Shown here: one piece after another, positions 17,350 through 26,110 of the stretch
Position numbering within the stretch: position 1 is the stretch's first letter
Layout: each line of letters begins with the position of its first letter
Assembly: GCF_003628125.1 (NCBI RefSeq)
Contig: NZ_RBZU01000003.1
Span: 468,776-532,775 of the forward strand
DNA: 64,000 nt
Direction of reading: 5' to 3'
Origin: Pararobbsia silviterrae
GTDB lineage: Bacteria > Pseudomonadota > Gammaproteobacteria > Burkholderiales > Burkholderiaceae
The notes under the pieces: model-generated
The model's input: the letters and a program-made list of their open reading frames with translations, nothing else
Database searches by the model: none
Told to the model about the DNA's origin: nothing
Made by a program: the position numbers and the translations under genes

Positions 17350-18663
17350 TCAGTTCGACGCCGCACGAATCATGCCGGCCGCGACCGTGTGATGCGTCGC
17401 TTCGTCGATCAGCACGAAGGCGCCGGTCGCCGGTTGCGTGTCGTATTCGTCGGCGACGATCGGCTTTTGCAGCGTCAGCGAGACCGAGCCGATGTCGTTC
17501 ATCTTGAGCGAATGACGATCGAGCGCATGCGACAGCGTGTGGACGTCGAGCACCTGACGCACCGCGCCGACGCGTGCAAATACCGTATTGCTCGTTTGCT
17601 TGAGCAGATACTTGCGCTGCGTCGACAGCGGCTCTTCGTCGAACCAGCAGAGATCGGCTTCGAGCTTGCGCGCGGGCGTCGGCACGTCGTTGGTCGACAC
17701 GAATGTGTCGCCGCGCGACACGTCGACGTCCTCGGCGAGGCGCACGGTCACGCACTGGCCCGCGAACGCGCGGTCGACCGAGGCCGTGCCGCCCGGCACC
17801 GGCGCGATGATCTCGGCCACGATCGCTTCACGATTCGCGGGCAGCACGACGATCGTGTCGCCGACCGAGACTTCGCCGCTCTCGACGCGGCCCATATACC
17901 CGCGGAAGTCGTCGGACAGATGACCGTCCTGACGCGCGACCCACTGGACCGGGAAACGCAGCGCGTGACGCGCGCGGCGCACGGGCAGCGATTCGAGCAG
18001 CGGCAGCAGCGGCTCGCCCGCGTACCACGGCATGCTCTCGCTGGCCTGCACGACGTTGTCGCCCTTGAGCGCCGAGACGGGCACGAAGCGCACGTCGTCG
18101 AGTTTCAGATGCGCCGCCAGCTCGACATACGCGTCGCGGATCTCGTTGAACCGTTGCTCGCTGTAGTCGACGAGGTCCATCTTGTTGATCGCGACGATCA
18201 CGTGCTGGAGGCCCAGCAGCTTGACGATCGCGCTATGGCGCTTGGTCTGCGCGAGCAATTGCGTCTTGCCGTCGACCGTCGTCACGCGCGTCGCATCGAC
18301 GAGCACGATTGCCGCATCGGCCGTCGACGCGCCCGTCACCATATTGCGCGTGTACTGCTCGTGGCCCGGCGTGTCGGCGATGATGAACTTGCGGCGCACC
18401 GTCTGGAAATAGCGGTAAGCGACGTCGATCGTGATGCCCTGCTCGCGCTCGGCTTCGAGGCCGTCGGTCAGCAGCGACAGATCGATTTCGTCGCCGACCG
18501 TGCGCTTGTTCTTCGCGCGCGAGAGCGCCGAAAGCTGGTCGGACAACACAGCCTTGCTGTCATAGAGCAGGCGGCCGATCAGCGTGCTCTTGCCGTCGTC
18601 GACGCTGCCCGCCGTGATAAAGCGCAGCACGCCCAGGTCTTCGGTGTGATTCGTGGTACTCAT
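17350..18663 (-). CDS. cysN: Sulfate adenylyltransferase subunit 1 (GTPase)
   Basis: A 437-residue regulatory GTPase of ATP sulfurylase; GTP hydrolysis drives formation of adenylyl sulfate by CysD. The G motifs are GSVDDGKST (near residue 20), DTPGHEQY and NKMD. EF-Tu-like beta domains follow. No C-terminal APS kinase domain is present, which agrees with direct APS reduction by the neighbouring CysH. I start at 18663 (MSTTNHTED), preceded by GGAACGA; the frame is open further upstream into cysD, which cannot be coding. Confidence 0.95.
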   Translation of the reverse strand: MSTTNHTEDLGVLRFITAGSVDDGKSTLIGRLLYDSKAVLSDQLSALSRAKNKRTVGDEIDLSLLTDGLEAEREQGITIDVAYRYFQTVRRKFIIADTPGHEQYTRNMVTGASTADAAIVLVDATRVTTVDGKTQLLAQTKRHSAIVKLLGLQHVIVAINKMDLVDYSEQRFNEIRDAYVELAAHLKLDDVRFVPVSALKGDNVVQASESMPWYAGEPLLPLLESLPVRRARHALRFPVQWVARQDGHLSDDFRGYMGRVESGEVSVGDTIVVLPANREAIVAEIIAPVPGGTASVDRAFAGQCVTVRLAEDVDVSRGDTFVSTNDVPTPARKLEADLCWFDEEPLSTQRKYLLKQTSNTVFARVGAVRQVLDVHTLSHALDRHSLKMNDIGSVSLTLQKPIVADEYDTQPATGAFVLIDEATHHTVAAGMIRAASN

Positions 18664-18685
18664 CGTGATTCGTTCCTTGCCCGGC

Positions 18686-19648
18686 TCAGAAGTAGCCTTG
18701 CTTCTTGCGTTGTTCCATCGCGGCTTCGGACGCTTGATCGTCCATACGCGTCGCACCGCGTTCGGTGATTTCAGTCACGGCCGTCTCGGCGATGATCTTG
18801 TCGAGATCGTCGGCATCGCTTTCGACAGGGCACGTGCAGCTGATATCGCCGACCGTGCGGAAGCGGACCGTGGCGATTTCGCTCGTCTCGCCGTCGCGCA
18901 TCGGCGTCAGGTTCGTAACCGGCACGAGCAGGCCGTTGCGGCGCACGATCTCGCGCGAGTGCGCGTAGTAGATCGCGGGCAGTTCGAGGCGCTCGCGCGC
19001 GATGTATTGCCAGACGTCGAGTTCGGTCCAGTTCGAGATCGGGAACACGCGCAAGTGTTCACCCGCGTGCAGCCGCGCATTGAACAGGCTCCAGAGTTCG
19101 GGGCGTTGCGCCTTCGGATCCCATTGGCCGAATTCGTCGCGGAACGAGAAGATGCGCTCCTTCGCGCGCGCCTTCTCTTCGTCGCGGCGTGCGCCGCCGA
19201 TCATCGCGTCGAACTGGTGTTCGGCGATCGTTTCGAGCAGCGTCACGGCCTGCGCCGCGTTGCGCGAATCGGTTTCCTTGCGCAGACGCACGGTGCCCTT
19301 GCGGATCGAGTCCTCGACATGACCGACGACGAGACGCGCGCCGATCTCGGCCGCGCGACGATCGCGGAAATCGATGACCTCGGGATAGTTGTGTCCCGTG
19401 TCGATGTGCACGAGCGGGAACGGCAGACCCGTCTTGCGGTTCGGACCCAGGCCGAATGCCTTGAGCGCGAGATGCAGCACGACGACCGAATCCTTGCCGC
19501 CCGAGAACAGCAGCGCCGGATTCCGGCATTCGGCGACGAGCTCGCGCAGGATGTGAATCGATTCGGCCTCAAGCCAGTCGAGATGGTCCATTTTCTGCGC
19601 GGCGGTGCGCGTGTCGGTGTTGGCGGGTACGTTGAGCTCGGTGCTCAT
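18686..19648 (-). CDS. cysD: Sulfate adenylyltransferase subunit 2
   Basis: A 320-residue catalytic subunit of ATP sulfurylase. The PP-loop LLFSGGKDSVVVLHLALKAF sits near residues 47-66. The C-terminal EQRKKQGYF is the standard family ending. It works with CysN, whose gene starts 22 bases downstream. The gap of about 100 bases to cysH upstream is short enough for one operon. The gene is intact. Confidence 0.96.
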   Translation of the reverse strand: MSTELNVPANTDTRTAAQKMDHLDWLEAESIHILRELVAECRNPALLFSGGKDSVVVLHLALKAFGLGPNRKTGLPFPLVHIDTGHNYPEVIDFRDRRAAEIGARLVVGHVEDSIRKGTVRLRKETDSRNAAQAVTLLETIAEHQFDAMIGGARRDEEKARAKERIFSFRDEFGQWDPKAQRPELWSLFNARLHAGEHLRVFPISNWTELDVWQYIARERLELPAIYYAHSREIVRRNGLLVPVTNLTPMRDGETSEIATVRFRTVGDISCTCPVESDADDLDKIIAETAVTEITERGATRMDDQASEAAMEQRKKQGYF

Positions 19649-19752
19649 GATTCGGTCCTTCCGTTACGTGGGCGCCGGCGCTCCGAGGCGCCGATGCTTG
19701 TGAATGCTGACAAATGCGTGGTGCGATTCGCGTAAGCCGATCCGTGCGTCGA

Positions 19753-20511
19753 TCAACGCGACGGCAAGGCGGACGATGCGCCTTCGCCGCCCTCGACCGC
19801 GACGATCGGAATATGGAGTCCGCACTCCTTCGAGTCGCGCGACTCCCACCACCAGCGGCCCGCGCGGCTGTCTTCGCCGGGACGGATCGCACGCGTGCAG
19901 GGTTCGCATCCGATGCTCGGGTATCCGCGCGCATGCAGCGGATTCACGGGCACGTCGAAGTGCTTGAGGTAGGCCCAGACGTCGGCCTCGGTCCACTCGG
20001 CGAGCGGGTTGTACTTCTCGATGCCGCGCGCGCCGTCGTGCTCGTGCTCGTCGAGTTCGGTGCGCGTCACCGACTGCTCGCGACGCTGACCCGTGACCCA
20101 CGCTTCGACACCCGCGAGCGCGCGGTTCAGCGGCTCGACCTTGCGGATTCCGCAGCACGCCTTGCGCAGATCGACGCTCTCGTAGAACGCGTTGAGGCCG
20201 TGATCCTTGACGTACGTCTCGACGGCTGCGGCATCGGGATACCACTGCTCGATCTCGTAGCCGTAGCGTTCGCGCACGCGATCGATCATGCCGAGCGTCT
20301 CCGCGTGCAGGCGGCCCGTGTTCAGCGAAAACACCGTGATGCCGAGCTTGCGCGTGAGGATCACATGCGTGACGAGCATGTCTTCGGCCGCGAGACTGCT
20401 CGCGAACTTCACGCGCGTATGCGCGGCCGCGATCGCGTCGAGGCGCGCTTCGAGGCGCGCGATCTTCGCGTTCAGCTCCGCGCTCAGCGCATGGCCTTCG
20501 ACCGTGCTCAT
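19753..20511 (-). CDS. cysH: Adenylyl-sulfate (APS) reductase, [4Fe-4S] type
   Basis: A 252-residue reductase that converts adenylyl sulfate to sulfite with thioredoxin. Both cysteine pairs that bind the 4Fe-4S cluster are present: KACCGIRKVEPL and GCEPCTRAI. The C-terminal catalytic cysteine lies in SKECGLHI. These pairs separate APS reductases from the PAPS-specific enterobacterial CysH and match the absence of a CysC kinase here. The start overlaps the DUF934 stop by 4 bases (20508-20511), so translation is coupled. Confidence 0.95.
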   Translation of the reverse strand: MSTVEGHALSAELNAKIARLEARLDAIAAAHTRVKFASSLAAEDMLVTHVILTRKLGITVFSLNTGRLHAETLGMIDRVRERYGYEIEQWYPDAAAVETYVKDHGLNAFYESVDLRKACCGIRKVEPLNRALAGVEAWVTGQRREQSVTRTELDEHEHDGARGIEKYNPLAEWTEADVWAYLKHFDVPVNPLHARGYPSIGCEPCTRAIRPGEDSRAGRWWWESRDSKECGLHIPIVAVEGGEGASSALPSR

Positions 20512-21038
20512 AGCCGCGCCCCGGTTGCCTCGCGGCGACGGAACAGCGGCAGCTTCTCGTCGGTGCCCGTCTGATAGTGGATCGTGAGTTCACCGAACGC
20601 GCGCAACGCGTCGTGGATGTCCTTGTCGGCGCGCACGGCGAACGCGTCGAAGCCGCAACGGCTCATATAGAGCAATTGATCGCGGAGCACGTCGCCGATC
20701 GCGCGGATCTCGCCCGTGTAGCCATAACGTTCGCGCAGCAGACGCGCGATGCTGTAGCCGCGGCCGTCGCGGAACACGGGGAAATCGATCGCGATCAGCG
20801 CGATCGCGCCGAAGTCGTCGACGATCTCGGCCGGTTCGTCGTCGGGCGCGAACCAGACGGCGACCTGCGACGCGCCGCGTGCCGACAGCTCGGCGCGCGC
20901 GGCTTTCCAATAGCTGAACGGCACGATGACCTTGCCGGCCGGCAACGCGTCGGGCGGCGGCAGTCCGCCGTCTTCGGCTGCGCGCACGACGAGCCAGTCG
21001 TCGTCCACGACGGTACGGTTCCTGATGATCTGAGGCAT
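20508..21038 (-). CDS. DUF934 family protein of the sulfate assimilation cluster
   Basis: A 176-residue cytosolic protein with no known catalytic motif. It matches DUF934 by position and by features such as VDDDWLVVR near the start, VPFSYWKAARAELSARG, VWFAPDDEPAEI and FRDGRGYSIARLLRERYGYTGEIRAIGDVLRDQLLYM. Proteins of this family almost always sit between cysI and cysH in proteobacteria, which suggests an accessory part in sulfite or APS reduction, but the mechanism is unknown. It overlaps cysH by 4 bases and follows cysI after 142 bases. Confidence 0.88.
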   Translation of the reverse strand: MPQIIRNRTVVDDDWLVVRAAEDGGLPPPDALPAGKVIVPFSYWKAARAELSARGASQVAVWFAPDDEPAEIVDDFGAIALIAIDFPVFRDGRGYSIARLLRERYGYTGEIRAIGDVLRDQLLYMSRCGFDAFAVRADKDIHDALRAFGELTIHYQTGTDEKLPLFRRREATGARL

Positions 21039-21180
21039 GGCGTGGTTCCTGTGCGAACCGCCGTCAAGCGGTCCGCGTAATCTCTCGAATGTCTGTCCGT
21101 ATCCCGGCTCGCGCGGCGACTCACCGCCGCGGCGTCACGCCGGGTCTCGCGCAAGCGCGATCGACTCCCGTGCGGGCGCC

Positions 21181-22848
21181 TCAGGCGCTCGCGGTATCGC
21201 GTGCGTAGACGCGCTCCTTGAACGGCGCCATGCCGATACGCTGATACGTATCGATGAACCGCTCGTCGCCGTCGCGATTCGCGACGAACGTCTCGATCAC
21301 GCGCGTGACCACGTCGGGCATCTGTTCAGCCTTGAACGACGGGCCGATCACGCGCGCGAGCTTCGCGCCTTCGCCCTGCTCGCCGCCGAGCGACAGCTGG
21401 TACCACTCCTCGCCGTCCTTGTCGACGCCGAGAATGCCGATGTTGCCGACGTGATGGTGACCGCACGAATTCATGCAGCCCGAGATGTTCAGCGACAGTT
21501 CGCCGAGGTCGTGCACGTAGTCGAGATCCGAGAACCGTTCCTGGATCGCAAGTGCAATCGGGATCGACTTCGCGTTCGCGAGCGAGCAGAAATCGCCGCC
21601 CGGGCACGCGATGATGTCGGTCAGCAAGCCGATGTTCGCGGTCGCGAACTGCTGCGCCTTCGCGAGTTGCCAGACTTCGAACAGATCGCGCTTCTTGACG
21701 TCGGCGAGCACGAGGTTCTGCTCGTGCGTGACGCGCACTTCGCCGAAGCTGAAGCGATCGGCCCAATCGGCGACGGCGAACATCTGCGCCGACGTCGCAT
21801 CGCCCGGCGGCGCAGTGGTCGGCTTCAGCGACAGCGTGACGCTCGCATAGCCCGCGACACGGTGCGGACGCACATTGCGCTCGACCCAACGCGCGAACTG
21901 GCGGTTTTCGAGCAAATGCTTTTCGTAGGCCGGATCGGTGTCGGCGAGCTTTTCATAGGCGGGCGGCGCGAAGAAGGCCGCGACGCGGTCGAATTCTTCC
22001 TGCGTGATCGTGGCCGGGCCGTCCTTCAGATGCGCCCATTCCTGCTCGACCTGTTCGGCGAACTTGTCGGCGCCGAGCGCCTTGACGAGGATCTTGATCC
22101 GCGCCTTGTACAGGTTGTCGCGACGGCCATAGCGGTTGTAGACGCGCAGCACGGCTTCCGCGTACGTGAGCAGATGCCGCCACGGCAGATTTTCCTTGAT
22201 GACCGAGCCGATGATCGGCGTACGGCCCAGGCCGCCGCCCGCGATCACGCGCGCGACGACTTCGCCTTGCGCGTCGCGGCTCAGGTACACGCCGAGATCG
22301 TGGATCAGCACGGCCGCGCGATCCTGGACCGTGCCCGAGACCGCGATCTTGAACTTGCGCGGCAGCCATGCGAATTCGGGGTGGAACGTCGACCACTGAC
22401 GCATGATTTCCGAGTACGGCCGCGGATCGACGATCTCGTCGGGCGCGACGCCCGCGAACTGATCGGCCGTGATGTTGCGGATGCAGTTGCCCGAGGTCTG
22501 GATCGCATGCATCTCGACGTCGGCGAGCTTGCGCAGGATGTCCGGCGTCTTTTCGAGCTCGATCCAGTTGTACTGGATGTTCGTGCGCGTCGAGAAATGG
22601 CCGTAATCGCGGTCGTAGTCGCGCGCGATCTCCGCGAGCGTGCGGACCTGGCGGCTGCTCAGATGGCCGTACGGGATCGCGACGCGCAGCATGTACGCGT
22701 GGCGCTGCATATAGAGACCGTTCTGCAGGCGCAGCGGACGGAACTCCTCTTCCGACAGCTCGCCCGACAGGCGGCGGCGGACCTGATCCCGGTACTGCTC
22801 GACCCGTTCGTCGACGATGGCCTGATCAAGCCGATCGTATTGATACAT
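21181..22848 (-). CDS. cysI: Siroheme/[4Fe-4S] sulfite reductase
   Basis: A 555-residue nitrite/sulfite reductase-family protein that reduces sulfite to sulfide with six electrons. The two half-motifs binding the shared iron-sulfur/siroheme centre are CPGGDFCSLANAKS and SGCMNSCGHHHVGN in the C-terminal third. The N-terminal half has the usual GHLSSRQVRTLAEIA and STRTNIQYNWIEL segments. Sulfite rather than nitrite is indicated by cysH, cysD and cysN downstream. No flavoprotein partner (CysJ) is nearby, so electrons probably come from ferredoxin. It is transcribed divergently from cysB. Confidence 0.93.
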   Translation of the reverse strand: MYQYDRLDQAIVDERVEQYRDQVRRRLSGELSEEEFRPLRLQNGLYMQRHAYMLRVAIPYGHLSSRQVRTLAEIARDYDRDYGHFSTRTNIQYNWIELEKTPDILRKLADVEMHAIQTSGNCIRNITADQFAGVAPDEIVDPRPYSEIMRQWSTFHPEFAWLPRKFKIAVSGTVQDRAAVLIHDLGVYLSRDAQGEVVARVIAGGGLGRTPIIGSVIKENLPWRHLLTYAEAVLRVYNRYGRRDNLYKARIKILVKALGADKFAEQVEQEWAHLKDGPATITQEEFDRVAAFFAPPAYEKLADTDPAYEKHLLENRQFARWVERNVRPHRVAGYASVTLSLKPTTAPPGDATSAQMFAVADWADRFSFGEVRVTHEQNLVLADVKKRDLFEVWQLAKAQQFATANIGLLTDIIACPGGDFCSLANAKSIPIALAIQERFSDLDYVHDLGELSLNISGCMNSCGHHHVGNIGILGVDKDGEEWYQLSLGGEQGEGAKLARVIGPSFKAEQMPDVVTRVIETFVANRDGDERFIDTYQRIGMAPFKERVYARDTASA

Positions 22849-23096
22849 GGGGCACCCTCTGTTTTTCTGTGATCCGACGCCCGCGGCCCCGATGGACCGT
22901 CCGCGCGACGGATGTATCTCGACATCAACCGACTCAACCCGTCTGGACCGCGTCCCGCCAAACCGGTTCGGATCGATTGCTCATTTGCAAATGACGAATG
23001 CTGCTATCGATATTGGAAAAAGTGCGTTGATCGTAATAAACTCGCTTTATATTTCAAACGACTGAATTTTTCTTTTGATATGCGGCGAGGTTATAT
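22849..23096. promoter_or_regulatory. Divergent cysI/cysB control region
   Basis: This AT-rich island contrasts with its GC-rich flanks. A perfect 14-bp palindrome, TCATTTGCAAATGA, lies at 22981-22994. On the minus strand TTGAAA (23052-23057) and TACGAT (23030-23035), 16 bases apart, are a reasonable promoter for cysI. CysB, encoded alongside, is the expected regulator, but its binding sites are too degenerate for me to place. The boxes are suggestions only. Confidence 0.45.
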
Positions 23097-24038
23097 ATGA
23101 ACTTGCACCAGTTCCGCTTCGTCCGCGAAGCTGTTCGTCAAAACTACAACCTGACCGAGGCCGCCAAGGCGCTGTACACCTCGCAGCCCGGCGTGTCGAA
23201 GGCCATCATCGAGCTCGAAGAGGAGCTCGGCGTCGAAATCTTCACGCGGCACGGCAAGCGGGTCCGGTCGTTGACCGAGCCCGGTCGGATCATTCTGGTC
23301 TCGGTCGAGAAGATCCTTCAGGAAGTTGAGAGTTTAAAGCGAGTTGGGAAAGACTACGCGGCTCAGGATCAGGGGAACCTGACGATTGCCGCGACGCACA
23401 CCCAGGCGCGCTACTCGTTGCCGTCCGCCGTCGCCGAGTTCAAGCGGCGTTTTCCGAAGGTCCGGCTCTCGATTCTGCAGGGCAGTCCGACGCAGGTCGC
23501 CGAGATGGTGCTGCACGATCAGGCCGATATCGGCATCGCCACGGAAGCCCTGTCGGGCTACAAGGATCTCGTTTCGCTGCCGTGCTTCCAGTGGCATCAC
23601 GTCGCCATCGTGCAGCCCGACCATCCGCTGCTCGAGCGCGCGAGCGTGACGCTCGACGATCTCGCGCGCTACCCGCTGATCACCTACGACCCCGCGTTCG
23701 CGGGCCGGTCGAAGATCAATCAGGCTTTCGCATTGCGAAATCTTACGCCGGACGTCGTGCTCGAAGCGATCGACGCCGATGTGATCAAGACCTATGTCGA
23801 ACTTGGACTGGGCGTCGGCCTCATGGCCGATGTCGCGTTCAACGCCGAGCGCGACCGGCATCTGCGCGCGATTCCGGTCGGTCATTTGTTCGGCAGCAAT
23901 GTGACGCGGATCGCGCTCAAGCAGGGTGCGTATTTGCGCGGCTATATCTATACGCTCGTCGAGCTCCTGTCGCCGACGCTCACGCGCAAGCTCGTCGAGC
24001 AGGCGCTGCGCGGCGAGCACGAGAACTACGAACTCTGA
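23097..24038 (+). CDS. cysB: LysR-family transcriptional regulator CysB
   Basis: A 313-residue LysR regulator that activates sulfur assimilation genes in response to acetylserine or sulfur limitation. The N-terminal helix-turn-helix NLTEAAKALYTSQPGVSKAIIELEEELG spans about 17-44. The effector domain has CysB features: IAATHTQARYSLP near 98, then LQGSPTQVAEMV and PLITYDPAFAGRSKINQAF. A Burkholderia paralogue, SsuR, is similar; the place beside cysI favours CysB. AGGTTATAT precedes the ATG. The binding-protein gene downstream starts 43 bases after its stop and may be cotranscribed. Confidence 0.9.
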   Translation: MNLHQFRFVREAVRQNYNLTEAAKALYTSQPGVSKAIIELEEELGVEIFTRHGKRVRSLTEPGRIILVSVEKILQEVESLKRVGKDYAAQDQGNLTIAATHTQARYSLPSAVAEFKRRFPKVRLSILQGSPTQVAEMVLHDQADIGIATEALSGYKDLVSLPCFQWHHVAIVQPDHPLLERASVTLDDLARYPLITYDPAFAGRSKINQAFALRNLTPDVVLEAIDADVIKTYVELGLGVGLMADVAFNAERDRHLRAIPVGHLFGSNVTRIALKQGAYLRGYIYTLVELLSPTLTRKLVEQALRGEHENYEL

Positions 24039-24081
24039 GCACGACCCATTCCAACGCTAGAAAACACGCAAGGGGACCCGC

Positions 24082-25266
24082 ATGCATCCGAACCCGACAC
24101 TCGGACGGTTCAAACGTCACGCCGCAGCCGCGGCGATCGGCCTGTGCGCGGCGCTGGCGGCGCTTGGCGCGCACGCGAAGGGCGTGACGGTCGGCATCGA
24201 TCTGTCGACGACGGGCCCAGCCGCGGCGATCGGGCTGTCGAGCCAGAAGGCCGTGCAGATGTGGCCGCGCCAGCTGGGCGGCGAGGACGCGAAATATGTG
24301 ATCCTCGACGACGCGAGCGACCCGGGCAACGCCGTGCGCAATGTGCGGCGCCTGCTGACCGAGGACACGGTCGATGTGATCGTCGGTCCGAACGTGACGG
24401 CGGCCGCGCTCGCGGCGCTCGATCCCGTGGCGGCGGCGACGACGCCGATGATTACGCTCGTGGGTTCGGGCTCGGTCGTCGAACCGCAGGAGGGATCGCG
24501 GACGTGGGCGTTCAAGATGGCGCAGAACGACAGCGCGATGGCCGACGTCATGACGCGCTATATGAGTGCGCACAACGTCAAGACGGTCGGTTTCATTGGC
24601 TTCGCGGACGGCTACGGGGACAGTTGGCTCAAGCAGTTCAGCCAGTTTGCGCAGATCCGCTCGATCCGGATCGTCGACGTCGAGCGGTATAACCGGACGG
24701 ATACGAGTGTGACGGGTCAGGTGCTCAAGGTCATGAGCGCGCATCCTGACGCGGTGCTGGTCGCGGGGTCCGGTACGCCGGCCGTGCTGCCCGAGCGCGA
24801 ACTCAAGGCGCGCGGCTTCAAGGGGCCGATCTATCAGACGCACGGGATCGCGACGCCCGAGTTTCTGAAACTCGGCGGCAAGGATGTCGAAGGCACGCTG
24901 TTTCCGACGCAGCCGGTCGTCGTGGCCCAGAGCCTGCCGTCGAGCCACCCGGTCAAGAAGGCCGCGATGACCTTCGTCAATCAATATGAAGCCAGCTACG
25001 GTGCGGGCACGGTCACGCAGTTCGCGGGCGATGCGGCGGGGGTCTGGCCGTTGCTGAACGCGGCGGTGTCGAGCGCGTCGAAGGTCGCGCAGCCGGGCAC
25101 GCCGGCCTTCCGGGCCGCGTTGCGCGCGGCGCTGGAACAGACACACGACCTGATCGTCCCGAACGGGATCGTCAATATGAGCGCGCACGACCACGTGGGC
25201 CTCGATCAGCGCGCGAGCGTGATGGGCGAGATCAAGGACGGGAAGTTTGTCTATTTGAGTCAGTGA
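24082..25266 (+). CDS. ABC transporter substrate-binding protein, type 1 periplasmic fold (LivJ/LivK-like)
   Basis: A 394-residue exported protein with a signal peptide over about residues 1-32 (ending LAALGAHA) and a mature part of the branched-chain amino acid binding-protein type: VTVGIDLSTTGPAAAIG at the N-terminus, then VDVIVGPNVTAAALA and GSGTPAVLPERELKARGFKGPIYQTHG. The ligand cannot be read from the sequence; family members bind amino acids, amides or aromatic acids. No permease or ATPase adjoins it. AGGGGA precedes the ATG. The nearest matching transporter is livFGMH, 6 kb away, which lacks its own binding protein. Confidence 0.85.
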   Translation: MHPNPTLGRFKRHAAAAAIGLCAALAALGAHAKGVTVGIDLSTTGPAAAIGLSSQKAVQMWPRQLGGEDAKYVILDDASDPGNAVRNVRRLLTEDTVDVIVGPNVTAAALAALDPVAAATTPMITLVGSGSVVEPQEGSRTWAFKMAQNDSAMADVMTRYMSAHNVKTVGFIGFADGYGDSWLKQFSQFAQIRSIRIVDVERYNRTDTSVTGQVLKVMSAHPDAVLVAGSGTPAVLPERELKARGFKGPIYQTHGIATPEFLKLGGKDVEGTLFPTQPVVVAQSLPSSHPVKKAAMTFVNQYEASYGAGTVTQFAGDAAGVWPLLNAAVSSASKVAQPGTPAFRAALRAALEQTHDLIVPNGIVNMSAHDHVGLDQRASVMGEIKDGKFVYLSQ

Positions 25267-25354
25267 GGGCGCCTTCGCGCGCTCGAATCCCTGCCCGGCG
25301 GGATGGCCCGCGTGTGGTCCTCCCGCGCGCCGTCGCCGCTGTGTCGTCGGGTGC

Positions 25355-25383
25355 TTGCCCGTCCGGCGGCTTTCGGCCATAAT
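25355..25383 (+). promoter_or_regulatory. Promoter of tRNA-Leu
   Basis: TTGCCC (25355-25360) and CATAAT (25378-25383) are separated by exactly 17 bases. Transcription would begin about 50 bases ahead of the tRNA. Confidence 0.6.
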
Positions 25384-25440
25384 CGCCGTCTTCGCGCGCA
25401 GCCCTATGCAGCTAGGTGGCGGCGCATGCAACAGCGATCA

Positions 25441-25525
25441 GCCCGGGTGGTGAAACAGGTAGACGCAGGGGACTCAAAATCCCCCGCCGCGAGGCGTGCC
25501 GGTTCGAGTCCGGCCCCGGGCACCA
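25441..25525 (+). tRNA. tRNA-Leu (anticodon CAA)
   Basis: A perfect 7-bp acceptor stem (GCCCGGG with CCCGGGC), anticodon stem GGGGA/TCCCC enclosing CTCAAAA with anticodon CAA, a long variable arm (GCCGCGAGGC) and T-loop GTTCGAGTCC. CCA is encoded at 25523-25525. It reads UUG. No integrase or attachment-site duplication is apparent at its 3' end. Confidence 0.97.
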
Positions 25526-25561
25526 CATTGCTGTTCCAACGATTCCGAGCTTTGCCAAAGA

Positions 25562-25594
25562 AACCCCGCCAGACTAGCGCTCGCGGGGTTTTTT
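25562..25594 (+). terminator. Rho-independent terminator of tRNA-Leu
   Basis: Stem AACCCCGC (25562-25569) with GCGGGGTT (25583-25590), then a T-run to 25594. Confidence 0.9.
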
Positions 25595-26110
25595 ATTGCC
25601 GGTGCCCGATGCGCAAGGCATCGATCGACGCCGCGTTAAGCCGCCTCGGCTAAATGGGACGGCGAATATGACAGCCATATGGCGCCTCGGCAGGGTCAGG
25701 CATGAATGCAACACTGCGCATCGCATAACGCGCAAGCGGATGGTGCGGCGCAGGCTCCGCGTGGGATCCCCGCCCGCCCCTCATCTCCGCCTCATACCGC
25801 GAATCGCCCGTCCCGCAAGCGTCGCGGCGCCATCCGCGCGACCCGCCCTATACGAAAGCCGGCCCGCCGCTCTGTACTCATACCAACGTATACGGTCTCG
25901 CCCCGTGCGATTTCGAAATCGCCGTGCGGACTGAAAAGACCGCGTCATTACGCCTCTTCATACTCGGATCGTTGCCTGTTCGGATTGCGCACGCTGCGCA
26001 TGGACATCTCCCATCCGCCCTCACCGAAACATGCAGCCTTCGGCACAGACGCGATGCACGGATGCCCGAGTCCCGACCCGGCTCGAAGCTCAATCAACGG
26101 AGCGTGATCC
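25595..26110. other. Intergenic region between tRNA-Leu and the DUF3331-like gene
   Basis: No convincing gene on either strand. A perfect 16-bp palindrome, GCGATTTCGAAATCGC, lies at 25907-25922, about 190 bases ahead of the next gene, and could be an operator. Nothing else stands out. Confidence 0.5.

Noticed and set aside
16477..18768. A 763-codon frame antisense to cobA and cysN
   Set aside because: Shadow of GC-rich coding DNA; composition dominated by Arg, His and Asp with no recognisable domain.
25441..26110. Genomic island inserted at tRNA-Leu
   Set aside because: No integrase, no repeat of the tRNA 3' end and ordinary genes follow, although the DUF3331-like gene is of restricted distribution.
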